Positions 27,922 through 34,727 of a stretch of DNA of 64,000 bases are shown one piece after another (the stretch's first letter is position 1; each line of letters starts with the position of its first letter). The notes beneath the pieces were generated by a model that was not told the origin of the DNA, made no database searches, and worked only from the letters and a program-made list of their open reading frames with translations. Source of the DNA: Gilliamella sp. Pra-s52. GTDB lineage: Bacteria > Pseudomonadota > Gammaproteobacteria > Enterobacterales > Orbaceae. The DNA is taken from positions 114,117 through 178,116 of the forward strand of contig NZ_WTEY01000003.1 in the NCBI RefSeq assembly GCF_009795805.1, written 5' to 3'. The position numbers were made by a program, and so were the translations under genes.

Positions 27922-28938
27922 ATGACCGATAATAAAAAAATGTTATTAACCAGTCGAGATCAAAGTTTAAAAGCTTATTTAATCAATAAAATTAAGCAAA
28001 ATGGTGGTTGGGTTAATTCGCATATGCATGCTGATCGTGCTTTTACTATTTCGGTTGATAGTTTTGATGTTTATCAAAAACAATCATTAATTGAAAAATG
28101 GGATACGTTAGATAAAGTCAAAGCGTCGATGAGCGAAGATGATTATTATCGACATTTTAGTATGGCGGTTGAGCGAATGATTGAACAAGGTGTTAGCGCT
28201 ATGGGATCGTTTGTTGATATTGACCCCATTGCAGAAGAACGCGCCATTAAAGGGGCATTGCGGGCTAGAGAAACCTATAAAAACGACATCATCATAAAAT
28301 TAGTCAATCAAACCCTTAAAGGCGTTATTGATAAAGAGGCGCGTTATTGGTTTGATAAAGGCGCTGATTTGGTTGATATTATTGGCGGTTTGCCACGCCG
28401 TGATGAGCGTGATCATGGCGAAGGTATGGGACTTAAACATCTTGACGTGTTAATGCAAACTGGTAAATCATTAGGCAAAATGGTGCATGTGCATGTTGAC
28501 CAATTTAACTCACAAGATGAAATCGAAACAGAACAGCTTACTGATAAAACCCTTGAACACGGTATGCATGGGCGTGTGGTTGCGATTCATAGCATATCAA
28601 TTACTGCACACAGTTTAGAATACCGCCAAAAACTTTACAAAAAAATGCAAGAAGCCAAAATGATGGTTATCGCCTGTCCGTTTGCTTGGATCGATAGCCC
28701 TCGCCGTGAAGAGCATGGCCCTACTCGTAACTCACTAACGCCAGTGGATGAACTCGCTGCTGCGGGGATTCCTGTTGCTATTGGCACGGATAATGTCAGC
28801 GATTACATGCTACCATTTTCAACGGGTAATATGTGGGAAGAACTTAAATTATTAGTGACAGGCTGCCGTTATACCGATTTAGATAATGTGGTTAATGTAG
28901 CAACTAAAAATGGGCGAATGGTACTGGGTATTGATTGA
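27922..28938 (+). CDS. Metal-dependent amidohydrolase, cytosine deaminase-like
   Basis: 338 residues of the amidohydrolase superfamily. The first metal site His34-x-His36 is in NSHMHADRAF, later ligands are His in HVHVDQF and in AIHSIS, and the final Asp is in GTDNVSD; this order matches cytosine deaminase and related TIM-barrel hydrolases. No signal peptide is seen, so it should be cytoplasmic. It is monocistronic, with a strong hairpin at 28971-29009 after it. I cannot assign the substrate: it may act on a pyrimidine, a triazine-like or another cyclic amide. The upstream leader hints at regulated expression. Confidence 0.7.
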   Translation: MTDNKKMLLTSRDQSLKAYLINKIKQNGGWVNSHMHADRAFTISVDSFDVYQKQSLIEKWDTLDKVKASMSEDDYYRHFSMAVERMIEQGVSAMGSFVDIDPIAEERAIKGALRARETYKNDIIIKLVNQTLKGVIDKEARYWFDKGADLVDIIGGLPRRDERDHGEGMGLKHLDVLMQTGKSLGKMVHVHVDQFNSQDEIETEQLTDKTLEHGMHGRVVAIHSISITAHSLEYRQKLYKKMQEAKMMVIACPFAWIDSPRREEHGPTRNSLTPVDELAAAGIPVAIGTDNVSDYMLPFSTGNMWEELKLLVTGCRYTDLDNVVNVATKNGRMVLGID

Positions 28939-28970
28939 TTTTGGTTAGAGTAAGCTTAACCAAATAGGTT

Positions 28971-29009
28971 ACTCATCGGTATTTATTTGAAAAAATGATG
29001 CCGATGAGT
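28971..29009 (+). terminator. Hairpin after the amidohydrolase gene
   Basis: ACTCATCGG and CCGATGAGT form a perfect 9-bp stem around a 21-base AT-rich loop, 32 bases after the amidohydrolase stop. The following bases (GACTGATTATTTC) give only a weak T tract, so termination is plausible but not certain. The stem resembles the one at 29807-29851. Confidence 0.5.
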
Positions 29010-29019
29010 GACTGATTAT

Positions 29020-29078
29020 TTCATTGTTTTATTTAATAATTCAACAAAAACTTCAATAAAATCAACACCTTTCCTGAC
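29020..29078 (-). repeat. Dispersed palindromic repeat, inverted copy (copy 3)
   Basis: The right part (29046-29078) reads AAAAACTTCAATAAAATCAA followed by CACCTTTCCTGAC, the reverse complement of the family arm. The left part (from about 29020, TTTCATTGTTTTATTTAA) looks like a decayed opposite arm, so this copy kept traces of the whole palindrome. Confidence 0.65.
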
Positions 29079-29352
29079 CGCTTTTTGAGCATAATTTCTG
29101 AAAAATATTTAAAAGGCTATTTAAATACTTTTTACTAATTAAATAATCGTTAGTTATAGATGTTTATCACAAATAGCCTATAACTATCCCCTCAATAATA
29201 CTACTCAAAAGTAGAAAATTCTTTATGATAAAAGGGAAAAGAGGATTAAAACACAAAAACAGACAGCGTAATTTTCTGTACCTTAAATTTTTTATTATAA
29301 ATAAGTTAATTTTTGTTTGTTGGACATTGATAATAGTATCTTAGTGAGAACC
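29079..29352. other. Gene-free AT-rich stretch beyond repeat copy 3
   Basis: No coding frame of note is seen on either strand. The stretch is AT-rich with short imperfect inverted repeats and may be decayed accessory DNA continuous with the pseudogene at 29353-29805. Confidence 0.4.
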
Positions 29353-29805
29353 TCACCATATAATACAAATCATCATCTCCAAATTTTTTACTGCTTCACC
29401 ATTAAAAGAGTTTACATATTGCCGAACAAGCTATTTTACCTTAGGAGCGGAAATTAAGCTGTTAGAACAAAATATTAATGGTCTACCTTCCATTTTATTT
29501 GCTATGTTTTCAAGATTAAGTGTATTAACAATACCGCTTAAATATGCCACAGCAAATAGGGTTTGATTCTCTTTTTTTGAATCTAAAAGTTTATTGAAAT
29601 AATTGTAAGATATAGAATGATTAAATACATATTCATTTATCCATTCATAATTTTTTTCATATCAAACCTTCCAGTTAAAATCGTTTTGGTTTGGCTTAGC
29701 CTAACAGTTAATTGATTTAAATTCTAATTATTAATTTTTATAATCTCTCTGTCATCAGCATTACACGCTAGCAAATTTAGTGAAAAGCAAAAAATAAGAA
29801 TTCAG
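29353..29805 (-). pseudogene. Decayed small secreted-protein gene, Rap1a/Tai immunity-like
   Basis: On the minus strand an open stretch at 29431-29661 encodes 76 residues, including LLDSKKENQTLFAVAYLSGI and RPLIFCSNSLISAPKVK. Reading through the TAG at 29431 continues as LVRQYVNSFNGEAVKNLEMM to a TGA at 29353, so TAG appears to be a point mutation. Upstream, a signal-like NSYFLLFTKFASV and further residues are recoverable only across frameshifts and stops. A Y-x-x-G segment, then an FC pair, then a helix ending in a short polar tail resembles Rap1a/Tai-type type VI immunity proteins. The decay is seen directly; the family is a tentative reading. Confidence 0.45.
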
Positions 29806-29806
29806 T

Positions 29807-29851
29807 TTACTCATTGAACACCCATTGACTAAAATGAACGTCAATGAGTAA
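29807..29851. terminator. Long-stem hairpin between the pseudogene and the TPR lipoprotein
   Basis: TTACTCATTGA and TCAATGAGTAA pair perfectly over 11 bp. On the plus strand it is followed by GTCGTTTTTATT. On the minus strand it lies 45 bases after the lipoprotein stop and may end that transcript. It shares the ACTCATYG core with the hairpin at 28971-29009. Confidence 0.5.
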
Positions 29852-29895
29852 GTCGTTTTTATTCAATTAAGTTTGAGTTATGTCACTTATAGTAA

Positions 29896-31284
29896 TTATA
29901 AATATGAAAGATCTCGAACCATATCTTCAAGATATACCTTTAATTCTGTTAATTGCTGTTCTTCTGCCGCTTGAAGTAAGCTATCTTTGCTTTGTAATGT
30001 TCCTTCACTATGATTACGCAAATTTGCTGGTACATTGCCAGAATAGATATAATCGTGCTTTGCAGATGTTTTAACAATATTAAATGATTTACTGTAACTA
30101 TAGACGCCATGAGCCTCAATTTCAGTCGTCAAGGTAAGTTTGTTGCTGTGAGTCACCGTTTTTAAATTGAATGGTTGATCTTTATAGGTCTTGATTTGAT
30201 TTTTATTGCCGTTTTCGTCAGTAATTTCAACATATTTATCAAATACTTTTTCGGTTTTGGTTTCGTTGTTAATTGATTGCCCCAGATCTGAAAATTCAAC
30301 ATTTGTCCTGATACGGATTGTGACATCCGCCTGACTTGGTTCGTAAATAATAAATTCTATAAAATCTTTACTTAATATATCTAATACATAAGATCTTAAT
30401 TCAGAAGAATTATAATAAACTTTAATTTTTCCTTTTTTCTTGTACTTTTCTGCTTGTGAAGTTGCATCACGAAAATAACCATATTGTCGATAAGCTGAAG
30501 CTGCTGATGCATAGTATTGAGCTACTTCTCGGAATTGATAACGATGAGTTGCTGTTTTTGCTAATTGTTGAGCTTGGTCATAGGCCATTTCTGCTTGTTG
30601 TTCAGAATATTTTCTATCATTATCAATAGAAAGTTTGTCGCTATCTTTGTACTTACCAAGAGGTTTGTATACAGCCGAAGCATTATTAAATGCGTCCGCA
30701 GCCGCTTTATAGTTACCTTGCTTTTCTAGTATTTTACCTTGATCATAATACTCTTTAGCAGCAAGTTGCATATATTTGGTATTGGCATTTTTGTATAACG
30801 CTTCAATATTTTTGTAATTATATAGCTCTAAACCTCTATGATATAATTCTGCTTTTTGTTGATAGCTTTGGCTATCTCTGCCAGTTATGGAGTTACCATA
30901 ATCATAATATTCTTTAGCAATGGTTTGTTCTAGGTTTGTGATATCGTATTTATCATTGAAAAAACTGACTGTTTGGCTATAAAAACGATCTCTTAGCATC
31001 ATTTTCATTTTAAGTAAGCATTGATAAATATCAATACGATTTTTGTAATCATTGCTTGGTGTACTAGCTAAATTGGTTTCGTAATGAGCCATAATATTAC
31101 TGACCATCGTTCGTAATTTTTCAGCTTTCTCTTTATCAAATTTTGCTTCGCCTTTTTCCTCAATGCTACTTGTTAATAAATTTATACTTTCTAAATATTT
31201 TCCTTCTTTATACGCATCATCAGCGGTACGAACATGACAAGCTGTTAAAAGAAAAATAAATAAAATTGTTATGGCTATCCTCAT
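29896..31284 (-). CDS. TPR-containing lipoprotein of unknown function
   Basis: 462 residues. A short lipoprotein signal (FIFLLTAC, Cys16) is followed by helical repeats of TPR character: AYKEGKYLESINLL, EYYDQGKILEKQGNYKAAADAFNNA and AYRQYGYFRDATSQAEKYKKKG. The C-terminal part (from about residue 300) is beta-rich, beginning KIKVYYNSSELRSYV and containing ADVTIRIRTNVEFSDLG. The N-terminal third includes a mostly helical segment of unclear type. It should be anchored to a membrane with the repeats in the periplasm or at the surface. I do not recognise a named family. The gene is flanked by a pseudogene and is the most obvious uncharacterised protein of the window. Confidence 0.8.
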   Translation of the reverse strand: MRIAITILFIFLLTACHVRTADDAYKEGKYLESINLLTSSIEEKGEAKFDKEKAEKLRTMVSNIMAHYETNLASTPSNDYKNRIDIYQCLLKMKMMLRDRFYSQTVSFFNDKYDITNLEQTIAKEYYDYGNSITGRDSQSYQQKAELYHRGLELYNYKNIEALYKNANTKYMQLAAKEYYDQGKILEKQGNYKAAADAFNNASAVYKPLGKYKDSDKLSIDNDRKYSEQQAEMAYDQAQQLAKTATHRYQFREVAQYYASAASAYRQYGYFRDATSQAEKYKKKGKIKVYYNSSELRSYVLDILSKDFIEFIIYEPSQADVTIRIRTNVEFSDLGQSINNETKTEKVFDKYVEITDENGNKNQIKTYKDQPFNLKTVTHSNKLTLTTEIEAHGVYSYSKSFNIVKTSAKHDYIYSGNVPANLRNHSEGTLQSKDSLLQAAEEQQLTELKVYLEDMVRDLSYL

Positions 31285-31493
31285 AATATTTCCTTTCAGT
31301 TGGTTTTAACTAAATGACCAATTCATTGCAAATAAAACTATTTGATTAGTTGTAACTAATTAAATTAGTCAACAATGATTGCAGATTAGCTTATAAAAAA
31401 TTTTAGATAATTTATTAACTTTTTTTGCTAAACAACAATTAAATCAAAATTAATAGATTATTATGGAAATAATAGAAGATTAGATAATGATGC

Positions 31494-31528
31494 GAAAAAC
31501 TCTCAATAAAGTCCATTTTATTGAGAGT
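31494..31528 (-). terminator. Terminator after rluB
   Basis: ACTCTCAATAAA and TTTATTGAGAGT make a perfect 12-bp stem with a 6-base loop, followed on the minus strand by a short T run. It lies just after the rluB stop codon. Confidence 0.85.
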
Positions 31529-31536
31529 AGAAAACG

Positions 31537-32553
31537 CTATTTTCTGGTCGTTTTTTTAGCAGTTGCTTGACGTGTTGAACGTTGAGCTTTTGATAAGTTG
31601 GTCAATTTAGCTCGTTTAGGGCGCTGCATCCGTTTGTCAGATGATGTTTTGACAAAGCTTTTTTCTTGTTGTGGCATACCTACGATTTGGCGTAGGTAAT
31701 TGACTGATTCAATATCTAACTCAAGCCATGTACCTCGTGATAATCCTTTAGGTAACGAAATATCGCCATAGCGGATTCGTAATAATCGACTAACCTGTAC
31801 GTCTACCGCTTCCCACATGCGGCGCACTTCTCGGTTGCGACCTTCGGTTATGACCACATTAAACCACTGATTAATTCCGTCTCCCCCTTGCGCTTTTATT
31901 GATTTAAACGATGCAGGACCATCTTCTAGTTGTACCCCTTTACGTAGCTGAAAAATTTGTTGATCAGTGACTTTCCCAAATATTCGCACTGCGTATTCAC
32001 GTTCAATTTCGTGGCGTGGATGCATTAGGCGGTTGGCTAATTCCCCATCGGTTGTAAATAATAATAAGCCCGAAGTATTAATATCAAGCCGTCCAATATT
32101 AATCCAACGTGCATTTTTTAATCTAGGTAAACGTTCAAAAACAGTTGCCCTTCCTTGTGGATCATTGCGAGAACAAATTTCACCCTCTGGTTTGTAATAA
32201 GCTAGTACTCGACAAATTTCTTTTTCTTTACTTCTAAGTTGAATCAGATGACCATTGATACGAATTTTCGGATTGGCATTAACATCAACTCGATCGCCTA
32301 ATGTGGCAATTTTACCATCTACACTGATTTTACCAGCCATAATCATGGCTTCAATTTCACGACGTGATCCATTACCTAAATTAGCTAATACTTTTTGTAG
32401 TTTTTCGGTATTATCACGCGTTGATGTTTTTCGTGTTGCTGTTGATGCAATTGGCGTTTTCGGTTTTTCGTTAGGCTTGCTTTCTTTCGCTTTAAACTTA
32501 ACATTATTCGTCTTTTTGACAAGTTGTGGTAATACCGATCTGCTATTTTTCAT
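31537..32553 (-). CDS. rluB: 23S rRNA pseudouridine synthase RluB
   Basis: 338 residues. A basic, disordered N-terminal tail of about 50 residues precedes an S4 RNA-binding domain (KLQKVLANLGNGSRREIEAMI). The catalytic domain has the essential aspartate in GRLDINTSGLLLFTTDG and the RNREVRRMW motif. A long Lys/Arg-rich C-terminal tail follows. The longer tails and the rnm-yciO-rluB order both point to RluB, which modifies a uridine of 23S rRNA, and not RluE or RluF. Confidence 0.92.
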   Translation of the reverse strand: MKNSRSVLPQLVKKTNNVKFKAKESKPNEKPKTPIASTATRKTSTRDNTEKLQKVLANLGNGSRREIEAMIMAGKISVDGKIATLGDRVDVNANPKIRINGHLIQLRSKEKEICRVLAYYKPEGEICSRNDPQGRATVFERLPRLKNARWINIGRLDINTSGLLLFTTDGELANRLMHPRHEIEREYAVRIFGKVTDQQIFQLRKGVQLEDGPASFKSIKAQGGDGINQWFNVVITEGRNREVRRMWEAVDVQVSRLLRIRYGDISLPKGLSRGTWLELDIESVNYLRQIVGMPQQEKSFVKTSSDKRMQRPKRAKLTNLSKAQRSTRQATAKKTTRK

Positions 32554-32601
32554 ATTATCCTCACTGTTACCTTCTCAGGTATCATTTTATCTATTCACAC
32601 T

Positions 32602-32621
32602 ATTGTCGAAATATCGACAAT
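32602..32621 (-). other. Perfect 8-bp hairpin between yciO and rluB
   Basis: ATTGTCGA-AATA-TCGACAAT lies 13 bases past the yciO stop and about 50 bases before rluB. It has no T tract on the coding strand. It could act in RNA processing or as a weak terminator. Confidence 0.4.
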
Positions 32622-32633
32622 AAAAACAATTAA

Positions 32634-33254
32634 TTATTCAAATGGTTTGATGTCTCCACTGCCCTGACGAATAATTTCTGGATAGTGATTAGTTAAGTCA
32701 ATCACGCTAGTCGGTTGTTCACCTATATAACCACCATGTATGATGGCATCAAGTTGATGACCTATTTTATCTTCTATTTCTTCAGGATCAGATTGTGCTT
32801 GGTCATCGCTAGGTAAAATCAATGTCGTTGTCATTAATGGCTGACCTAATAATTCGAGTAGTGCTAAATCAATTTTATTATCAGGTATACGCAAACCAAT
32901 TGTTTTACGTTTTTCATTCATTAATCGTCGAGGAACTTCTTTACTTGCTTGTAGAATAAAGACATATTTTCCTGGAGTATTATTTTTTAGTAACCGAAAA
33001 GTTGTGTTATCTACAAAAGCATAACTAGATAGTTCAGAAAGATCACGGCACATTAGGGTAAAATGGTGATGTTTATCAAGTTGACGAATTTGACAAATAC
33101 GCTCAACACCGGACTTATTGTCTAATAAACAACCAAGAGAATAACCAGAATCGGTGGGAAATGCGATAACACCTCCGTCTTTTAATATGGTTACCACTTG
33201 CTCTAATAATCGGGTTTGAGGATTATCGGGATGAATATAAAAAGTTTGGCTCAT
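32634..33254 (-). CDS. yciO: YciO, Sua5/YciO/YrdC family protein
   Basis: 206 residues of the Sua5/YciO/YrdC fold. Visible are GGVIAFPTDSGYSLGC near residue 28, the KHHHFTLMCRDLSELSSYAF segment, TPGKYVFILQASKEVPRRLM and a TTTLILPSDD-type loop. Close homologues TsaC make threonylcarbamoyl-AMP for tRNA; YciO has weaker or different activity in E. coli. The position between rnm and rluB identifies it as YciO and not TsaC. Confidence 0.88.
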   Translation of the reverse strand: MSQTFYIHPDNPQTRLLEQVVTILKDGGVIAFPTDSGYSLGCLLDNKSGVERICQIRQLDKHHHFTLMCRDLSELSSYAFVDNTTFRLLKNNTPGKYVFILQASKEVPRRLMNEKRKTIGLRIPDNKIDLALLELLGQPLMTTTLILPSDDQAQSDPEEIEDKIGHQLDAIIHGGYIGEQPTSVIDLTNHYPEIIRQGSGDIKPFE

Positions 33255-33359
33255 AATGTTTTCAATTTTATCTTTAAAATATGTTAAGTTTCAATTTGAT
33301 AAGACTATTAATGTTGGTTACCTTTAAACATAAAGCAATTTTTATGTTCAAGCGCTTGC

Positions 33360-34190
33360 TTACACCCAATCATGCCAAACCGGTGTAACACTACCTGGCA
33401 AAGGGGTGGTTTTACCCAAATCTAAATAGGTATCAACACCATGAAAATCCGATCCTTGTGATGCTAATAATTCAAAGTCATTGGCTAATTTTGCTAAAAA
33501 ACGTAAATCATCTTGTGTTTGTCGACTTTGTGATACTTCAATAGCCGAGCCACCATAACTTTTAAACTCAGTAATTAATGATTTAAGCTTAGTTGCCGTT
33601 AAATCGTAACGCGTTGGATGAGCTAATACAGCAATTCCACCAGCCTGATGAATAACATCAACGGCCTCAGCAATGGTGCAATGTTTAGGTGCAACATAAG
33701 CATAACCACTTTTGCCTAAATATTTTTTAAACGCTTGTTTGATATCTTTTACTATGCCTTTATCAACCAAAAAACGAGCAAAATGCGCCCGTGATACGAT
33801 ATCACCTTTAGCATATTGCTGCGCTTGTTCATAGGCATTTTCAATACTGACTTTAGCCAATTTATGACCAATTGCAATAGCGCGTTCTAGTCGTTTTTGT
33901 TCTTGCAATGCCAAAAGCGTTAATAGTTTAGGTTGCTTTATATCAATATTTAAGCCAACAATATGAATTTCATTACATTTCCAATAGGTTGATATTTCAA
34001 CACCACAAATTAGCTTAAGTGGTAGATTTTCATCATTTATGGTTTGTTGTGCTTCTTCTAAACCTTTAATAGAATCGTGATCGGTAATAGCTAAAAGTTC
34101 AATTTGATTATTCACCGCTCTTTTCACTAGTTCATTGGGCGTTAAAAGTCCATCGGATGCAGTAGTATGAGAATGTAAATCAACAATCAC
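33360..34190 (-). CDS. rnm: PHP-family nuclease Rnm (YciV)
   Basis: 276 residues from a GTG start at 34190, giving IVDLHSHTTASDG immediately, as in E. coli YciV. An upstream in-frame GTG at 34247 would add 19 residues and lie only 13 bases from the divergent rraB start. PHP metal ligands are visible in DLHSHTTASDG, AITDHDS, GVEIST, AHPTRY and ASQGSDFHG. The E. coli enzyme trims 5' ends of rRNA and also acts on 3',5'-bisphosphates. It is the first gene of rnm-yciO-rluB. Confidence 0.88.
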   Translation of the reverse strand: MIVDLHSHTTASDGLLTPNELVKRAVNNQIELLAITDHDSIKGLEEAQQTINDENLPLKLICGVEISTYWKCNEIHIVGLNIDIKQPKLLTLLALQEQKRLERAIAIGHKLAKVSIENAYEQAQQYAKGDIVSRAHFARFLVDKGIVKDIKQAFKKYLGKSGYAYVAPKHCTIAEAVDVIHQAGGIAVLAHPTRYDLTATKLKSLITEFKSYGGSAIEVSQSRQTQDDLRFLAKLANDFELLASQGSDFHGVDTYLDLGKTTPLPGSVTPVWHDWV

Positions 34191-34260
34191 TTTTTTCTCG
34201 AAAATTATTTTTAAACGTGTAATATACCATACAATTTGCTCGACCACTAAAAGGTATATT

Positions 34261-34656
34261 ATGAAAGATCGAATTCGTCTTGCTCAGCAAGATACTAACA
34301 ATATTATCGAAGAACTATTAGAAGATGGTAGCGATCCTCATGCGCTTTATATCATTGAACACCACGTTTCATCACAAGATTTTGATAAATTAGAAAAAGT
34401 AGCAGTAGAAGCCTATAAATTAGGTTATGAAGCAACCGATCCTGATGAAGATATAGACGATACAGGCAATGTTGTTATCGCTTTTGATATTGTTACCGAA
34501 AGTCCACTCAATGCTGAACTAATAAATGCTCAAATTGCAGAAATCATCGTACTTACTACTCAATTTGGTGTCAATTATGATGGTTGGGGCACTTATTTTG
34601 AAGATGGGAATGATGACGATTTTGATGAAACTGAACTAATGAAAACGCTTCATTAA
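34261..34656 (+). CDS. rraB: Ribonuclease E inhibitor RraB
   Basis: 131 residues with the RraB phrases IIEELLEDGSDPHALYIIEHH, EKVAVEAYKLGYEATDP and GVNYDGWGTYFEDGND. The C-terminus is strongly acidic, as expected. RraB binds the scaffold region of RNase E and alters degradosome activity. It is divergent from rnm with about 70 bases between the chosen starts. Confidence 0.93.
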   Translation: MKDRIRLAQQDTNNIIEELLEDGSDPHALYIIEHHVSSQDFDKLEKVAVEAYKLGYEATDPDEDIDDTGNVVIAFDIVTESPLNAELINAQIAEIIVLTTQFGVNYDGWGTYFEDGNDDDFDETELMKTLH

Positions 34657-34684
34657 ATATCATCAATTCCCTTTCTTACGCGTT

Positions 34685-34711
34685 ATTCTTATCCAGTAAC
34701 TGGATAAGAAT
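34685..34711. terminator. Perfect 12-bp hairpin between rraB and chb
   Basis: ATTCTTATCCAG-TAA-CTGGATAAGAAT lies between two convergent genes. It has no long T tract on either side, but the stem could stop transcription from both directions. Confidence 0.6.
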
Positions 34712-34727
34712 ATCAAGGTTTCAAGAC

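Noticed and set aside
27740..27925. A 61-residue open frame upstream of the amidohydrolase as a leader peptide.
   Set aside because: It spans a strong terminator hairpin and T run, has biased low-information composition, and has no ribosome site.
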